Assembly (NCBI GenBank): GCA_016802295.1
Contig: JAESIW010000200.1
Span: forward strand, 816,107-880,106
DNA length: 64,000 nt
Reading direction: 5' to 3'
Source of the DNA: Brachionus rotundiformis
Taxonomy: Eukaryota > Rotifera > Eurotatoria > Ploima > Brachionidae
The first letter of the stretch is position 1. Every line of letters starts with the position of its first letter. Below, piece by piece: positions 42,864 to 53,814 of the stretch. Below the pieces are notes generated by a model that had not been told where the DNA came from, did not search any database, and was given only the letters and a program-made list of their open reading frames with translations. The position numbers and the translations under genes are program-made.

Positions 42864-43699
42864 GTTAATTTGAAAAAAAAGGTTGTTGGTAAAACATTGG
42901 GATAAATTTTTGTCTAAGAAAGTATTTGTTCCGTCCTGTGGATCATCGTGCGAAATTCAATGGTAAGCTCATGTAAAAAAAATTTCAATTAAGGTTAAAA
43001 TTAAGCTTTTAGGCTTGCTTCAAAAGGATTTGAGGTAGTTGGTTTTGAAGATAATGAGGATAATTGTGAACAAATTTTTAATCAGCAAAGTATTGAATTT
43101 GTTAAAAGTGAAATAAAAGATTTTAGTATTTTTTCTGTAAACATATTTTAAATTAAAAAAAGTAAAAAAAAGTAATTTTAATTTTTGATAAGAGCCAGGA
43201 TGGCAAAATAAAAATATATAATGGTAATGTGCTTAATTTTACGAATGAACTCGAGGGTTATTTTGATTGTATATGGGACAGAACGTCTTTTTGGACTTTA
43301 CCGCGAGAAAAAAGGACCAAGTTTTTACAGATGCCTCTCTAATATCAATAATTATAAACATTATAATAGATATGTTGAAAGTATGAAAAAAATTATGAGC
43401 TCAAACGTCAGATATCTGCTGATAACAGCTGAATCAGAGTGGTTTACTTTAAATGGTCTATCACATGAATGCAAGCTGGATGATTTACAAAATTTGTTTG
43501 GTATAAAATTGAGTTTAATTAATGAGATCTTTTTTGTTACTTTTGAAAACTAATCTTAGGCGATGACTTTGTAATTTCATTGTTGGAGTCCAAAAAACAG
43601 ACTCAAGTTGAAATTAGAGACAAAAATGAAATTATCCAAGAAAATCTTTATCTTGTAAAAAAGTTTGTGAAGAATAGATGCAATTTTTATGCATTTTAA
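42864..43699 (+). CDS. Thiopurine S-methyltransferase-like (TPMT family) protein, 5' end unresolved
   Basis: Exons read 42864-42962, 43013-43136, 43199-43320, 43370-43512 and 43560-43699, with introns of 50, 62, 49 and 47 bp, all GT..AG and phase-consistent. Order of family landmarks: LLVKHWDKFLSKKVFVPSCG SSCEIQWLASKGFEVVGFE (SAM-binding motif I and post-I acidic residue), IKIYNGNVLNF, FDCIWDR (TPMT 'FDMIWDRG'), YVESMKKIMSSNVRYLLITA, LQNLFGIKL and QENLYLVKK before TAA. TPMT enzymes methylate small thiol or related molecules with SAM in the cytosol. In exon 1 the run of eight A (42873-42880) puts VNLKK out of frame with the rest; one A fewer would restore it, so a frameshift, sequencing error or different acceptor is present. 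No start Met was found. Confidence 0.7.
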
Positions 43700-44755
43700 G
43701 GTGAATTTTTTAGACTTAATAAATTTAAAGACAAACTAACCAAAAATAAAAATTAATAAAGATTAATTACATTTCCTATTAAAGTGAACCTTAATTCCCA
43801 AATTTTTCCAATATTTCCAATAGCTGGTGTTTCTGGAGGCCAAAAGGCTCTCTTATACCAAAGGCGACAACAAATTAATTGTGCCCTTGATATTTTCCAC
43901 AGTCAAATTAGACTAAAAGATAAAGATTTTTTATTGCTAACAACAGGGCTGAAAATAAGGCTATGCCATTCGGAGCTGCCCTGTAAATTGCTCTTTCCTA
44001 AAATTATCTTTTAAATAAAATACATACAAATACAATACAAATGGCTGTTTATTTATTTTTCATCTAAATTTCTAATAGAAACATTTATATATTACAAACA
44101 TGGTTGTACTGGATGAAAATTCAAAACTCGTTCGGCATGTTAAAGGATGTGTATACGAGAATAGGTGAATGAAGTGATATTTTTCTTTTTGAGGTATTTT
44201 CCATGAAATCAAACTTTTTATCTATTTCAAAATTTGAATATTGAAATGAAAGAATAAAAAAATTTTTATGAACAAGAGATGGAATTAATAAAATTATTAG
44301 ATAATTTGAAGCAGTCCTTAATTTTCTAATTCATGATAAATTCTCAGTTGTATGTTTAGAAATGAGGCCATATTGAATGGTTAATGGCATGGAACCATTG
44401 ATGATTTGAATTTGAAGCCAAAAATGTTCCGTGAAAAGATTGTGATAGAATAAATTTATGTTTAACTTTTGAAAGCTTATTTGCATTTATGAATTTTTAT
44501 TTTTTGCTTAATTTGGTCCGTCTTGGAAAAAATAGCTGGAAAATTTCAACGTGTCATTGTATTGAGTATTTCAAAGCCTATGTTTGTAAACATATATTAT
44601 AAATTGTAATTAGTCAAAAGCTAGCAGTCATTCCAGAAAGTTATAGATCAAAGGCCGAAACCACGTAGGAAAAAATCCTAAAGTTTAAAATGTAATACAA
44701 AATTATTAACCTTTTTTATGTTTATATTAAATGGATTTATTTTTTCAAATTCAGA
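43700..44755. other. Intergenic with one open frame of unknown meaning
   Basis: A 76-codon plus frame at 43784-44014 (FPIAGVSGGQKALLYQRRQQ) matches nothing I recognise. The rest is AT-rich. Confidence 0.35.
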
Positions 44756-46994
44756 TACCGTAAACTCTTGGAAAAAAAAATTTATTTAATAATTTAAATG
44801 GGCTTATAATATAAAATGCTTATTTATTAAATGGGCTTATAACGGAAAATTCAAATTTTTTGAAAAATAATTCGATTCTTCACAGAAAAAAAAGAAAAAA
44901 GTACTAAAATAATTGATTTATTTTTGATGAGCTTACAAATTGAAAAATTAAACGAAAAAAATTTTTTAATTTATTTCCATTTCCGACTCATCTTCATCTT
45001 CATAATCATCATCATCATCATCATCAATATTATCATCATCGTCAGCACCTAAATTGTCAGTGGTAATTTCTTCGCCTGAACCAAAACCATTTACATCTTG
45101 TGCATCATCGTCATCGACATCATCAACAAACTCATTATTGAGAATAAAATGTTTTACCTGCCTATGAAACAAGTCAATAATGTTTGATGTTATTCCTGCT
45201 TGATCAAACGAGTTATGAATAATCATTTTATCAAAATTTTCCCAAATTGTGCTGATCCATAGAATAATTTATGCATAACCTGGCGACCTAACATTATTTG
45301 ATTTTGTGTATGTTTTATCAGAGTTTAATAGCAAATCATTCCAAAACTCGTTATACAACGATTTTAATGGTCGAAACCATGCTATGTCCGCTCGTTGCAG
45401 TAAGTTAGTAAGCCTTTTTGGAATATAAGTAACTTGAAAATTTGAAGCTTGAAAAGCAGTTTTCACTGTCTGCGTACAATGACATGGTGCACAATCAATA
45501 AACAAGTTAACCTTTTCCAAATCATTTAAAATCATATATGGTTTTATAACCTTGTCTATGTATTGATTACTGATTATTGACTCATTGAAATTGCCATTTG
45601 TACCATAAACAATAACAACGTTACTTGGAGAACTAAATTTCTTTGGAGGAGTTTTACGTGGGATTAGAATCAATGGCTTTAATTTTTTGGACGAAGTTGA
45701 AGCTGAAAAAGCAATTGAAACTCTTGTTTGCTCATTTCCAGTTGTAACTGCCGGACATCGTTTAACACCTGACTGTTCGTAAGTGGTGGTTCTAGGGTTA
45801 TCTAAATAGATAGATGTTTCGTCCATATTTATCAAAATATCTCTATTTAGTTCTCAAAGTACAAAATTATCGCTACAAAATTTAAGATGATCCATAACTA
45901 TTTTGTCAGATTCTTTTGGTAATTCACGACCTTTCGTAGTGATCCTTCGCAAAACCAAATTTTTCCTTCTCAAAAAGTTAAAAAACCAACCATTCGACCC
46001 CATAAAATTATTGTTCTTATTAATCATTAGTGCTCTGGTGGTTATCATTCTTTTATTCACACAAATTCCATTTAATCTTTTTGTCAAAATCCATTCATAA
46101 AGCTCCACCTCGAGTTCAGTATATAGGGCCATATCACTTTTGCCTATTCTTAATTTGTTTCTCTTTTTTGCTTCTTCAATTAATTCTGGCTTAGATCGTA
46201 GCCAAGTTCTAATTGTTTTCCGGTCAACTTTATATTTTCTGGCGGCTTTACCAATATCGTTTTTTTCGGCATGTCTCAAAGCTGCGATTTTGAAAGCAAT
46301 TCGATAAGCTTTACGAGACTCAACATTAGGAGTAGACGATGAAGGACCATTTAATTGACCACTTTGAATACTTAATGGTGAATCTCTTGATTGAGCACAA
46401 GAACCACCTAAAGTACTTGTAGTTGGTGCTGATAATGACGAACTACTACTTGATGATGAGGAAGAATGTTAAGCAATAGTAACGTTCTGAGTTTGTACTG
46501 CATTAAGCATCTCTAGCCATGCTGCTGCTTCTTCTTTTGATGGCCTATCTCTTTTTCTTTTTGGCAAAGCTTGAAGCTGTTGGCTTTACATATTAATTTA
46601 AGTTTAAGAAATTTTATGGAAATTATATTTGTAAGAGAAAAATAAAAAAAATATAAAGAAGTTCTATTTATTCTAATTTTTGGTGTGTTTACAGATGATC
46701 TGTAAAAAGTTTTAAAAATAATATAAGAATGATGAAATAGTGATCAGTGGTGTGCAATTTTTTCAAAATTTCAATCCCATGAGACTATAAAAAATTTTTT
46801 TAAAATACACACTGGGGCTATGATGAAATTCAGCTAAACTTCAAATAAGTATTTCAAAGTTTTTTAAATTAAAATCCCGGGGTTATAATGAAACTTTTTT
46901 TGAAAAACCCAGGGCTTCTAGTATATATTATGGTGGTGACGCTATAGCTAAAACAATTCTTGTACCCCGGTGTAGTAAAAAAGAGTTTACGGTA
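44756..46994 (-). mobile_element. Pogo/Tigger-type DNA transposon, nearly complete
   Basis: Perfect 14-bp terminal inverted repeats: TACCGTAAACTCTT at 44756-44769 and AAGAGTTTACGGTA at 46981-46994, with TA at both tips. 2,239 bp, typical for the superfamily. Carries one transposase reading frame on the minus strand (separate entry). Confidence 0.9.
44966..46590 (-). pseudogene. Pogo/Tigger transposase with three in-frame stops
   Basis: One minus-strand frame holds the whole protein. It opens with a basic start (LPKRKRDRPSKEEAAAWLEM) and a Ser-rich linker, followed by the psq-type helix-turn-helix (FKIAALRHAEKNDIGKAARK YKVDRKTIRTWL) and the CENP-B-like second helix-turn-helix (LYEWILTKRLNGICVNKRMI). 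The DDE domain comes next, with acidic residues in INMDETSIYLD, FIDCAPCHCT and RADIAWFRPLK. A long Asp/Glu-rich C-terminus closes the protein. Stops interrupt the frame near 46470 (TAA), at 45854-45856 and near 45267, all without frameshift. The element is therefore recently dead or marginally degraded. The CAT/CAC-like triplet run at 45005-45030 is the Asp tail in reverse. Confidence 0.85.
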
Positions 46995-47580
46995 GAAAAG
47001 ATTTTTTTTATCAATCTCAAATCTTAATTCAAATTAGAATTTCCAATATGCTACTTGTAAAAATATAATCATTAAGTTAAATTAGTGATAAAACCAGAAA
47101 TTTAAGTGATAAATAATTTTAAAATAAATTCAGGTCAAAATTAATTTAGATTAATATTTTCAGAATTATTACATTTAAAATATAATTAAATAAAATATAA
47201 TCCACGATTTATTTTGATCTAATAGATACTAACTTTACTAACTAATTATTTACTGAAAAAATAATTTCGAATGAGTTTTCTTGTCATAAAAAACGACTCT
47301 TCTATTGAGAGATTCTTTAAGACAAGATCCAAGTTCTATTTATTAAATATTTGACTATTTTCCAGTCTGGTTGTTGATGAACCATTAAGAAACAATTTAT
47401 TAAAAATAAAAAAATAAGAATGCGCCTTCATACTGATATATTGATAACATTGATAAATAATTTTATTCATTTATTTATTTAAAAACTAAAAAAAAATTCA
47501 GTGATCAATATTTTATTTTTGTGATCAACTAAGAAAAAATCAAACTAAGTCAATCAAGAAAAAATAAAAAAATTGAAATA
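46995..47580. other. AT-rich spacer
   Basis: No gene seen. Confidence 0.5.
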
Positions 47581-47596
47581 AACGATTTTTAGCTTT

Positions 47597-47765
47597 ACCC
47601 AATTTAAGTCCTCTTTCATTTTTCATTAAGGAACCACACAAAGGACAAGGTTCATCATTTGAGTGCTTGCTTAATGCTCTTATCACTTCATTTTGTGCCA
47701 ATTCAGAGCATGAAGCACTCGAAAGAGCAAAGGTTTTATACTGATCTGACCTAAACTTTACTGAA
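47597..47765 (-). other. Protein-like fragment with a CPLC zinc-finger half
   Basis: The minus strand after a possible acceptor (GTTTAG|GTCAGA) reads SDQYKTFALSSASCSELAQN EVIRALSKHSNDEPCPLCGS LMKNERGLKLGKAKN. CPLC...GLKL resembles a C2H2 finger of retroelement type with the histidines replaced. It could be an exon or a relic. Confidence 0.3.
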
Positions 47766-48339
47766 TTTATTGTAATTTTGATAAAGAATAGCTTAAAATA
47801 TCAATATTTGGATCATTCTCAGAATCAAGCTTCAAATATATTTTTTTTAATATTATATCAATTATGTTTGTGATCATAACAGATCACAAACCGAGAAAAA
47901 TGACAAAGATTACATATTTAGTGAACATAAAGATCACATAGTCGACAAGACCCGAATTTACCTCTAAAATTAATATAAAAATTCAATACCTATGTTTAAA
48001 TATAAAAAGATATAAAAATATAATAAAAATAAATAAAAAATGTCTACAAGAGCTTTTGAAAATTTCTTATCTAAGCCAACCTCAGATGGTGCCCAGCTTT
48101 TTCGGTAGGTCCCTTTTTCTAACACAACTTAGAGAATAGTATTTAGAGTGCCATTTCATGGACAAATCATTAAATTGACACGATAAAACAATTACATCAA
48201 TCCTTTTTATTTAATTTTAATCCATCATTTATGGCACTAAATTTCTACTTCACCAAAATAAATCACCAAAAAATATCTATTTCAACCAAAATAATAGTTT
48301 TTATCAGCAATAGTAATACAAATCAAACCAAAAATAATT

Positions 48340-48545
48340 ACTCAACTATCAAGGTTTGTTTTGCCTTTGCAGGTCTTCCAGGTTTTCTTTTTTCGCTGAT
48401 AGTGGTATTTCACATCCAGGAATATTTAGAATTTTTGATATACCAATCAAGTGCTTGCAAATGTTATTCTTTATATACCATCTAGATGAACATTTTCCGT
48501 TCTTGAAATCGACTAAATCGGGTATTATGACATATAGTAAAGGTT
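48340..48545 (-). pseudogene. MULE transposase SWIM zinc-finger fragment
   Basis: The minus strand reads FKNGKCSSRWYIKNNICKHL IGISKILNIP and then SAKKENLEDLQRQNKP. This follows the SWIM finger and tail of Mutator-like transposases (C.C....K...CKH..G......IP.......RGRP.K). The second Cys has become Ser. The catalytic part is absent. Confidence 0.6.
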
Positions 48546-48554
48546 CATACCAGT

Positions 48555-48990
48555 GTTGTACAAAGTCGTAAAGTCAAGAGAAATTTTTATTTCAAATAAA
48601 AGTCATCAAAATTGATTTGAAACTCACCAGATGTTTTTTTTTTCTAAATTCAAATATATAAACAAAATTTTAATAAAAAAGAAATAAAAATTAAAAAAAA
48701 TATGAATTTAATTTTTTATTAAATGATCAGATTTAATATTTCTTATCTAGGCTTGAAATTGTATTAAAGATATAATATATTGACAAGTGGTTTCAACATA
48801 TAAATGAAAAGTGTCATCTTTTAGTAAATATTAGAATTCATGGTTTTTTAATCCCATTTAGTAATATAAATATTTTTTTTAAAAGTTTGAAATCAATTTT
48901 GATGACTTTTGCTTTAAAATAAAAATTTCAAGTCAAGTAAAATGACTTGACACTAAAAAGACTTTTTTTTTGACTCTTGCGCAAGTCTGG
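48555..48990. mobile_element. Foldback element carrying the AAGTC-type ends
   Basis: AGTCATCAAAATTGATTTGA near 48599 and TCAAATCAATTTTGATGACT near 48888 are inner parts of inverted arms that also include ATTTTTATTTCAAATAAAAG on the left and TTTAAAATAAAAATTTC on the right. The outer ends carry AAAGTCAAG / AAGTCAAG tracts. Interior has no frame. Confidence 0.65.
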
Positions 48991-49681
48991 TTCATATTTT
49001 TTCTAATCCTCGAATTCATCCCAATCACAATTAAGGTGAACAGTCATCCAGTTGTATTACTGCTATATCCATCTTATCGATTGAGTTCTAATTGATTTTT
49101 TATTGATTTCTTTATATAACATTATTAAAAATACTATTTATAATATTGTTGGGGAATAAAATGATAAACTAATTTGGTTAAGAAACCTATTTTAAATTGG
49201 TGGTTTGATTTGCACAGGTAATTGTGATTTTTGGTCTCAATCAAGAATAAATTTGCGGCAAAATACACGAATTAGGAGTTAAATTTTGGTAATCAAGTTT
49301 AGCCTTTGATTATATTTTTTTGGTGAACAATAATTGTATGCCATCCTTTATTAATCTAATTTTGATAAACAAAAAACTGTTTTTGTTCTACAATCGAATT
49401 GGTAAATGTAGCTCCAATAGTTTGTGGAAAAGTTGGACTGATCAATTAGGTAGATTTTTTTAGCCCTACATGATTTTATCATAAAAGTTTCATAGACTTG
49501 GATACTTTAAACAAGACAAATAAAATGACCACATGAAAATAACTTGCAGATTGCAGACTTATTTTGACTAGTGATAAGATTCTAATGAACGCATTGGCTT
49601 CTAAAAATTATTGTGAAATATATTTATAATTGAGTTTAAATCTAAGAGCAATTAATTAGGAGGGGATTTTTGATTTAATTA
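48991..49681. other. Upstream region of CDK9
   Basis: AT-rich, no gene seen; presumed to contain the CDK9 promoter. No clear TATA box found. Confidence 0.5.
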
Positions 49682-51072
49682 ATGGTAAATTTACAGCCAG
49701 AAATGTCACGGAACTATCCACCTGGCTCGAATTCAGCCAACATGGGCTTGAATCCAGGCCAGCCACATCACAATCCATCAATGCATGCCAATCGTTCACA
49801 CGCACCTAACCAGCATCCATCTCGCAACATGCAACGAATGGCACAGTCTCATCACCATGGCCACCATCAGCGGCCCATTCAGCCCAACAGGCCCAGCAAT
49901 CCTCAAGAGCAGCCCATATCGGACCATTTCGACTACAAAGTCCTCGAAAATGCCCACTATCCATTCTGTCCAGACCATTCAAAGTACGAACACATTGCCA
50001 AAATTGGCCAGGGCACGTTTGGCGAGGTGCACAAGGCCAAAATACGCAACACTTCCCAAATAGTTGCACTCAAAAAAGTTCTCACTGAAAACGAAAAAGA
50101 AGGAGTAGGTTTCAGTCAGACGGCTTTTTTAATTATCTTATCCAAATAACCAAATTCTTTTAGTTTCCCATAACTGCATTGCGTGAAATTAAAATCCTCC
50201 AAGTGCTCAAGCACGAGAACATTGTCCGATTGATAGAAATCTGCACCACCAAAGCATCGGCTGAGAACAAGTTCAAGAGCGAGTTCTATTTGGTGTTTGA
50301 ATTTTGTGAGCATGACTTGGCCGGTCTGCTCAGCAACCCAAAGGTCAAATTCAGCCTTAGTGAGCAGAAAAAAATCATGCAGCAGCTCCTGAACGGCCTG
50401 TATTACATACACAAAAATTTCATCCTACACAGAGACATGAAAACGGCCAACATACTTGTTACCAAAGAGGGCAAGCTGAAATTGGCCGACTTCGGCCTGG
50501 CCAGGGCCGTGGCACAGACAAACTCGTCGGCCAAGTACACCAATCGAGTGGTAACGCTGTGGTACCGCTCGCCGGAGCTGCTACTGGGTGAGAAATGCTA
50601 CAACAAAGCGATAGACATGTGGGGCGCTGGGTGCATCATGGCCGAGCTCTGGACCAAAGAGCCCATCCTTAAAGGCGGCACTGAACAGCACCAGCTCGAG
50701 TTGATTCAGAACTTGTGCGGTCCGATCAACACAGAGGTGTGGCCCGAGGTCGACAAGCTCGAGCTGTTTAACAAGCTTGTGCAGCGGGTGGAGCTCAAGC
50801 GGAGAGTAAAGGAAAGACTTGGCAACTACATCAAGGACCCGAATGGCCTAGACTTGCTCGACAAGCTGCTCACGCTCGATCCAAAGAAAAGGATCGACAG
50901 TGACGAGGCGTTGGATCATGATTTTTTTTGGACCGAGCCATTGCCGTCAGATTTAAAGCTGGATAGTATAACCTCAAGTAACTTTGAGTACACGGCTGCT
51001 AGACACAATCAATTCAAGCAGAAGGCTCGCTACCAGAACCAAGATCAGCAACACTATGATAGAGTTTATTAG
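49682..51072 (+). CDS. CDK9: Cyclin-dependent kinase 9 (P-TEFb catalytic subunit)
   Basis: Two exons, 49682-50104 and 50164-51072, with a 59-bp intron (GGA|GTAGGT ... TTTTAG|TTTCCC), give 443 residues. A His/Pro/Asn-rich N-terminal extension of about 100 residues precedes the kinase domain; human CDK9 also has an extended isoform, but this sequence is unrelated. Kinase landmarks: GQGTFGEV (109-116), Lys131, EGFPITALREIKIL in place of the PSTAIRE helix, HRDMKTAN (His230-Asp232), DFGLAR (250) and the activation threonine in YTNRVVTLWYR (Thr267). FEFCEHDLAGLL, RIDSDEALDHDFFW and the final RVY are specific for CDK9. It phosphorylates the RNA polymerase II C-terminal domain and pausing factors with cyclin T in the nucleus. 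Exon 2 is much GC-richer than the surroundings. AATAAA lies about 45 bp after the stop. Confidence 0.97.
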
Positions 51073-51849
51073 AATTTTTCATTAAAATATTGTTTAGTAT
51101 TGTTTATGTTTAAATTAAATAAATATTTTCTTGTTTTTTTTTCTAATGGTTTTATGTTGGCAAAGTTTTTGTAAATGATTGGAACAAGGTCCGAATTGGT
51201 GCTTTATTTTGTAATCTTTAGATTAAATAGTCAGATTGAAGGATATTATTCAATGATTTTATTTTTAATAAAATGTTTTCGCTAAATTTTATTTCAGGTT
51301 ATGAAAGTGTACAAATTTTTGGTAAAATATTGGTTGAGCTTAAGTTACCAGATCTCAGACCTTTGGAAATATTAAAGGTTTTGAAAAAGTTGGAATCGAT
51401 TTTTTTTTTTTTTTTTGAATTATCTTACTAATACTTTGGAAAAATTTCTTATGGTAGTTGTTTTTAGGACCAAATTAAACAATTTTACTGACAAGACAAC
51501 ATTTAAAAATATAATTGTAAGATCAGTGTGAAGAATATGGTAAAATAATAATAATAATAATAATAATACAAGCTACAGCAAGCAAGCAAGCTTGCGGAGG
51601 CGAGTTATTAGGATGTCACCTATGTTAACACATTAAGCTATACAAGGAAATTTAAGTTTTAGAGTCACAGCCGATATCTACACATAAAGTATTATATGTA
51701 AATTGAAAATTATTTGTTAAGTTAGTAAAAACTACTAAATAACTGACCTATGTTGTAAAAAAAAATTAAAAAGTTGCCAAATGATCTAAAAATTAAAATA
51801 TGAGAATGCTCAGTGAAGAAGTTTGTCATTTTTTCTTAACTGGATCATG
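51073..51849. other. Intergenic with simple repeats
   Basis: A poly-T run at about 51400-51416 and an ATA/TAA microsatellite at 51545-51569; no gene seen. Confidence 0.6.
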
Positions 51850-51859
51850 CCATCCTTGA

Positions 51860-51985
51860 TTATTTCTCTATTCAGAAGATGTCATAGGTGGCTTTGGCAT
51901 GTATTGAGAATGTCTGTAAACCGAATTCCAAGAGTGGCACTATTTTGTACACTTAAAGGTAAGAGAAACGCTATATGACCAAATT
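51860..51985 (+). pseudogene. LINE reverse transcriptase tail fragment
   Basis: RWLWHVLRMSVNRIPRVALF and LKGKRNAI match 'RWLGHVLRM...RIPR.AL.WT..GKRKRG' of the LINE type seen at 31155-32045, here on the plus strand. Confidence 0.65.
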
Positions 51986-52299
51986 TATTTTAGAAAAACA
52001 AAGAGATGAAATTTTTACGACAAGCAGAAATTTTTAGCTAAGGGAGAATAGAATAGATAATGCACTCAATCTTCAATCAGAACACATCCTCATTTATTGA
52101 GCTTAATTGATAGTGTTGAGCAGTCGAACACACAAGTTGTGGTCGGGTAAATAGAAGAAAGCTTGGTTACATTATTTTGGAAGAACGCATAAATCAAATT
52201 GTGAATGATTATAATTATCAAGATGCTTATCAATACTTAACTAATATATCTATTTTAATTGAATCAATATCAGACTTGTTTATATGTCACAGTTTTTAG

Positions 52300-52455
52300 T
52301 CAAATAAATTACTTATAATTTGCAAATAAATGATAAATTTTTTCGAAATTTAAAAAACCTTAGTATTTACATAAAAATTTTTATTAAAAACGAAAAATTA
52401 GCAAAAAATAGTCGTTTTTAGACGAGTTGGAAATTTTAAAAATAACTCTGATCAA
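52300..52455. repeat. Interspersed repeat, inverted copy at 61975-62139
   Basis: TTGCAAATAAATGATAAATT, TTTCGAAATTTAAAAAACCT TAG, AAAAACGAAAAA and AATAACTCTG occur here and, in reverse complement and the same order, at 61975-62139. Confidence 0.75.
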
Positions 52456-52559
52456 TATTGAATCAAAAGTAGCAGATTCCTAGTTAGACTTACTTCTTCA
52501 CTTCTCTTTCATACATGGAAACTCTTTTATATTATTATTTAATTTCATAGTCTGACTGT

Positions 52560-53060
52560 CTTAATTAATAAATTGTTGTAGCTGTTTCACGTTATTAGGT
52601 CTTTTTCGCTCTCTTATAATGGCAATCTTTTAATCATCCATTTCTATACCTTTTGAAGAGACACTGTGGCCCAAAATTTTTATCATTTCCGAGAACCATT
52701 AACATTTCTCTGGATTTAGTTTTAAGTTTGCTTTATTTAGCCTTTGCATAACTACTTTTAGGTGGTTAATATGATCTTTTAAGCCAACCGAAAATACGCA
52801 GATATCATCAATAAATAACAAATTCCAGATAACCTAGGATTTGGTGCATGATTCGTGAAAAAACCATTGGAGCGTTTGTTACTCCCATTGGCATCATGTT
52901 CCATTCGAGTTTTCTTGATAAATGTTGTATATTTTTTCGACCTTTCCCGATTTTAATTTGAGAAAATCCTGACTTGGCATCACATGTACTGAATATTCTT
53001 GTATTTCTGAGCCTATGTAATAACTCTAATGATGGAAATGAATGTGCTTTGATTTTGATA
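52560..53060 (-). pseudogene. Ty3/gypsy reverse transcriptase fragment
   Basis: Minus-strand reading: STCDAKSGFSQIKIGKGRK, LEWNMMPMGVTNAPMVFSRI, FIDDICVFS (catalytic YxDD as FIDD), KDHINHLKVVMQRLNKANLK LNPEK and ILGHSVSSKGIEMDD. These are in the correct order for a Ty3/gypsy reverse transcriptase, with several frame changes and stops. Confidence 0.85.
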
Positions 53061-53069
53061 TTGAAGTTT

Positions 53070-53814
53070 AATTAAATCCTTAGCAATAAGAAATCAAAAT
53101 TTTTACCAAAAAATATCCAAAATCAATTTTGAATTGAAATTTATTATTTGATTATTTTAGAAATAAGAGATCATTTTTTCTAAAATAATTTAATACTTAA
53201 TTTGAAAAACAAACTCTGATTATTAGACATATCTTAAAATAGGTAAATTTTGCAATAATGAATAATTATTTTTAAAGGCTACTCACTGATTTCCTGTATA
53301 AAATACCTTCAAATAACGAAACAAAAAAAATTAAAAAAAATTTAGAAAACAACTTCAGAAATCACATTCTCTAAAGTAAAGCTCAAAACTAAATTGGGTC
53401 AGCTCTGAGCGCTTAAAAATGCTTAACATTTGAAGCATTTTTCAAAAGATACGGAAATTAAAATATTTATAACAAAATTTGAAAATTCTTTGGTGCTTGT
53501 AGTGTTAAGCAAGAATGTCGAATGTGGCGTTATTACTTTTTATTTATCTTGGAAAATTTCCCACCAAGCAATCTAAATTGGATAATTTTTTTAAAAATTA
53601 ATTTTTCTTCTATTTATTTTATTTTTTAGTAAAAACTATAATAAATGAAAAATTTTTTAAACTAATTTCGATCTTTCAAAATAGCTATGTTAATTATCAA
53701 TCTCAAAATTTAAAACAAAAAAAAAATAATTAAAAATTTAACTTAATAAAGATACAAAAAAAATAGTCAAAAATATTTATTAAGATAAAAAGAAATTAAT
53801 TTAGAATAAAATTA
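53070..53814. other. AT-rich 3' flank of the TRAF-like gene
   Basis: No frame or motif seen. Confidence 0.5.

Noticed and set aside
43221..43553. 110-codon frame as a separate intronless gene
   Set aside because: Its second half is exon 4 of the TPMT-like gene and its first half is an out-of-frame reading of exon 3 plus a 49-bp intron.
51545..51569. TAA microsatellite as an element of interest
   Set aside because: Simple repeats of this length are expected by slippage in AT-rich DNA.
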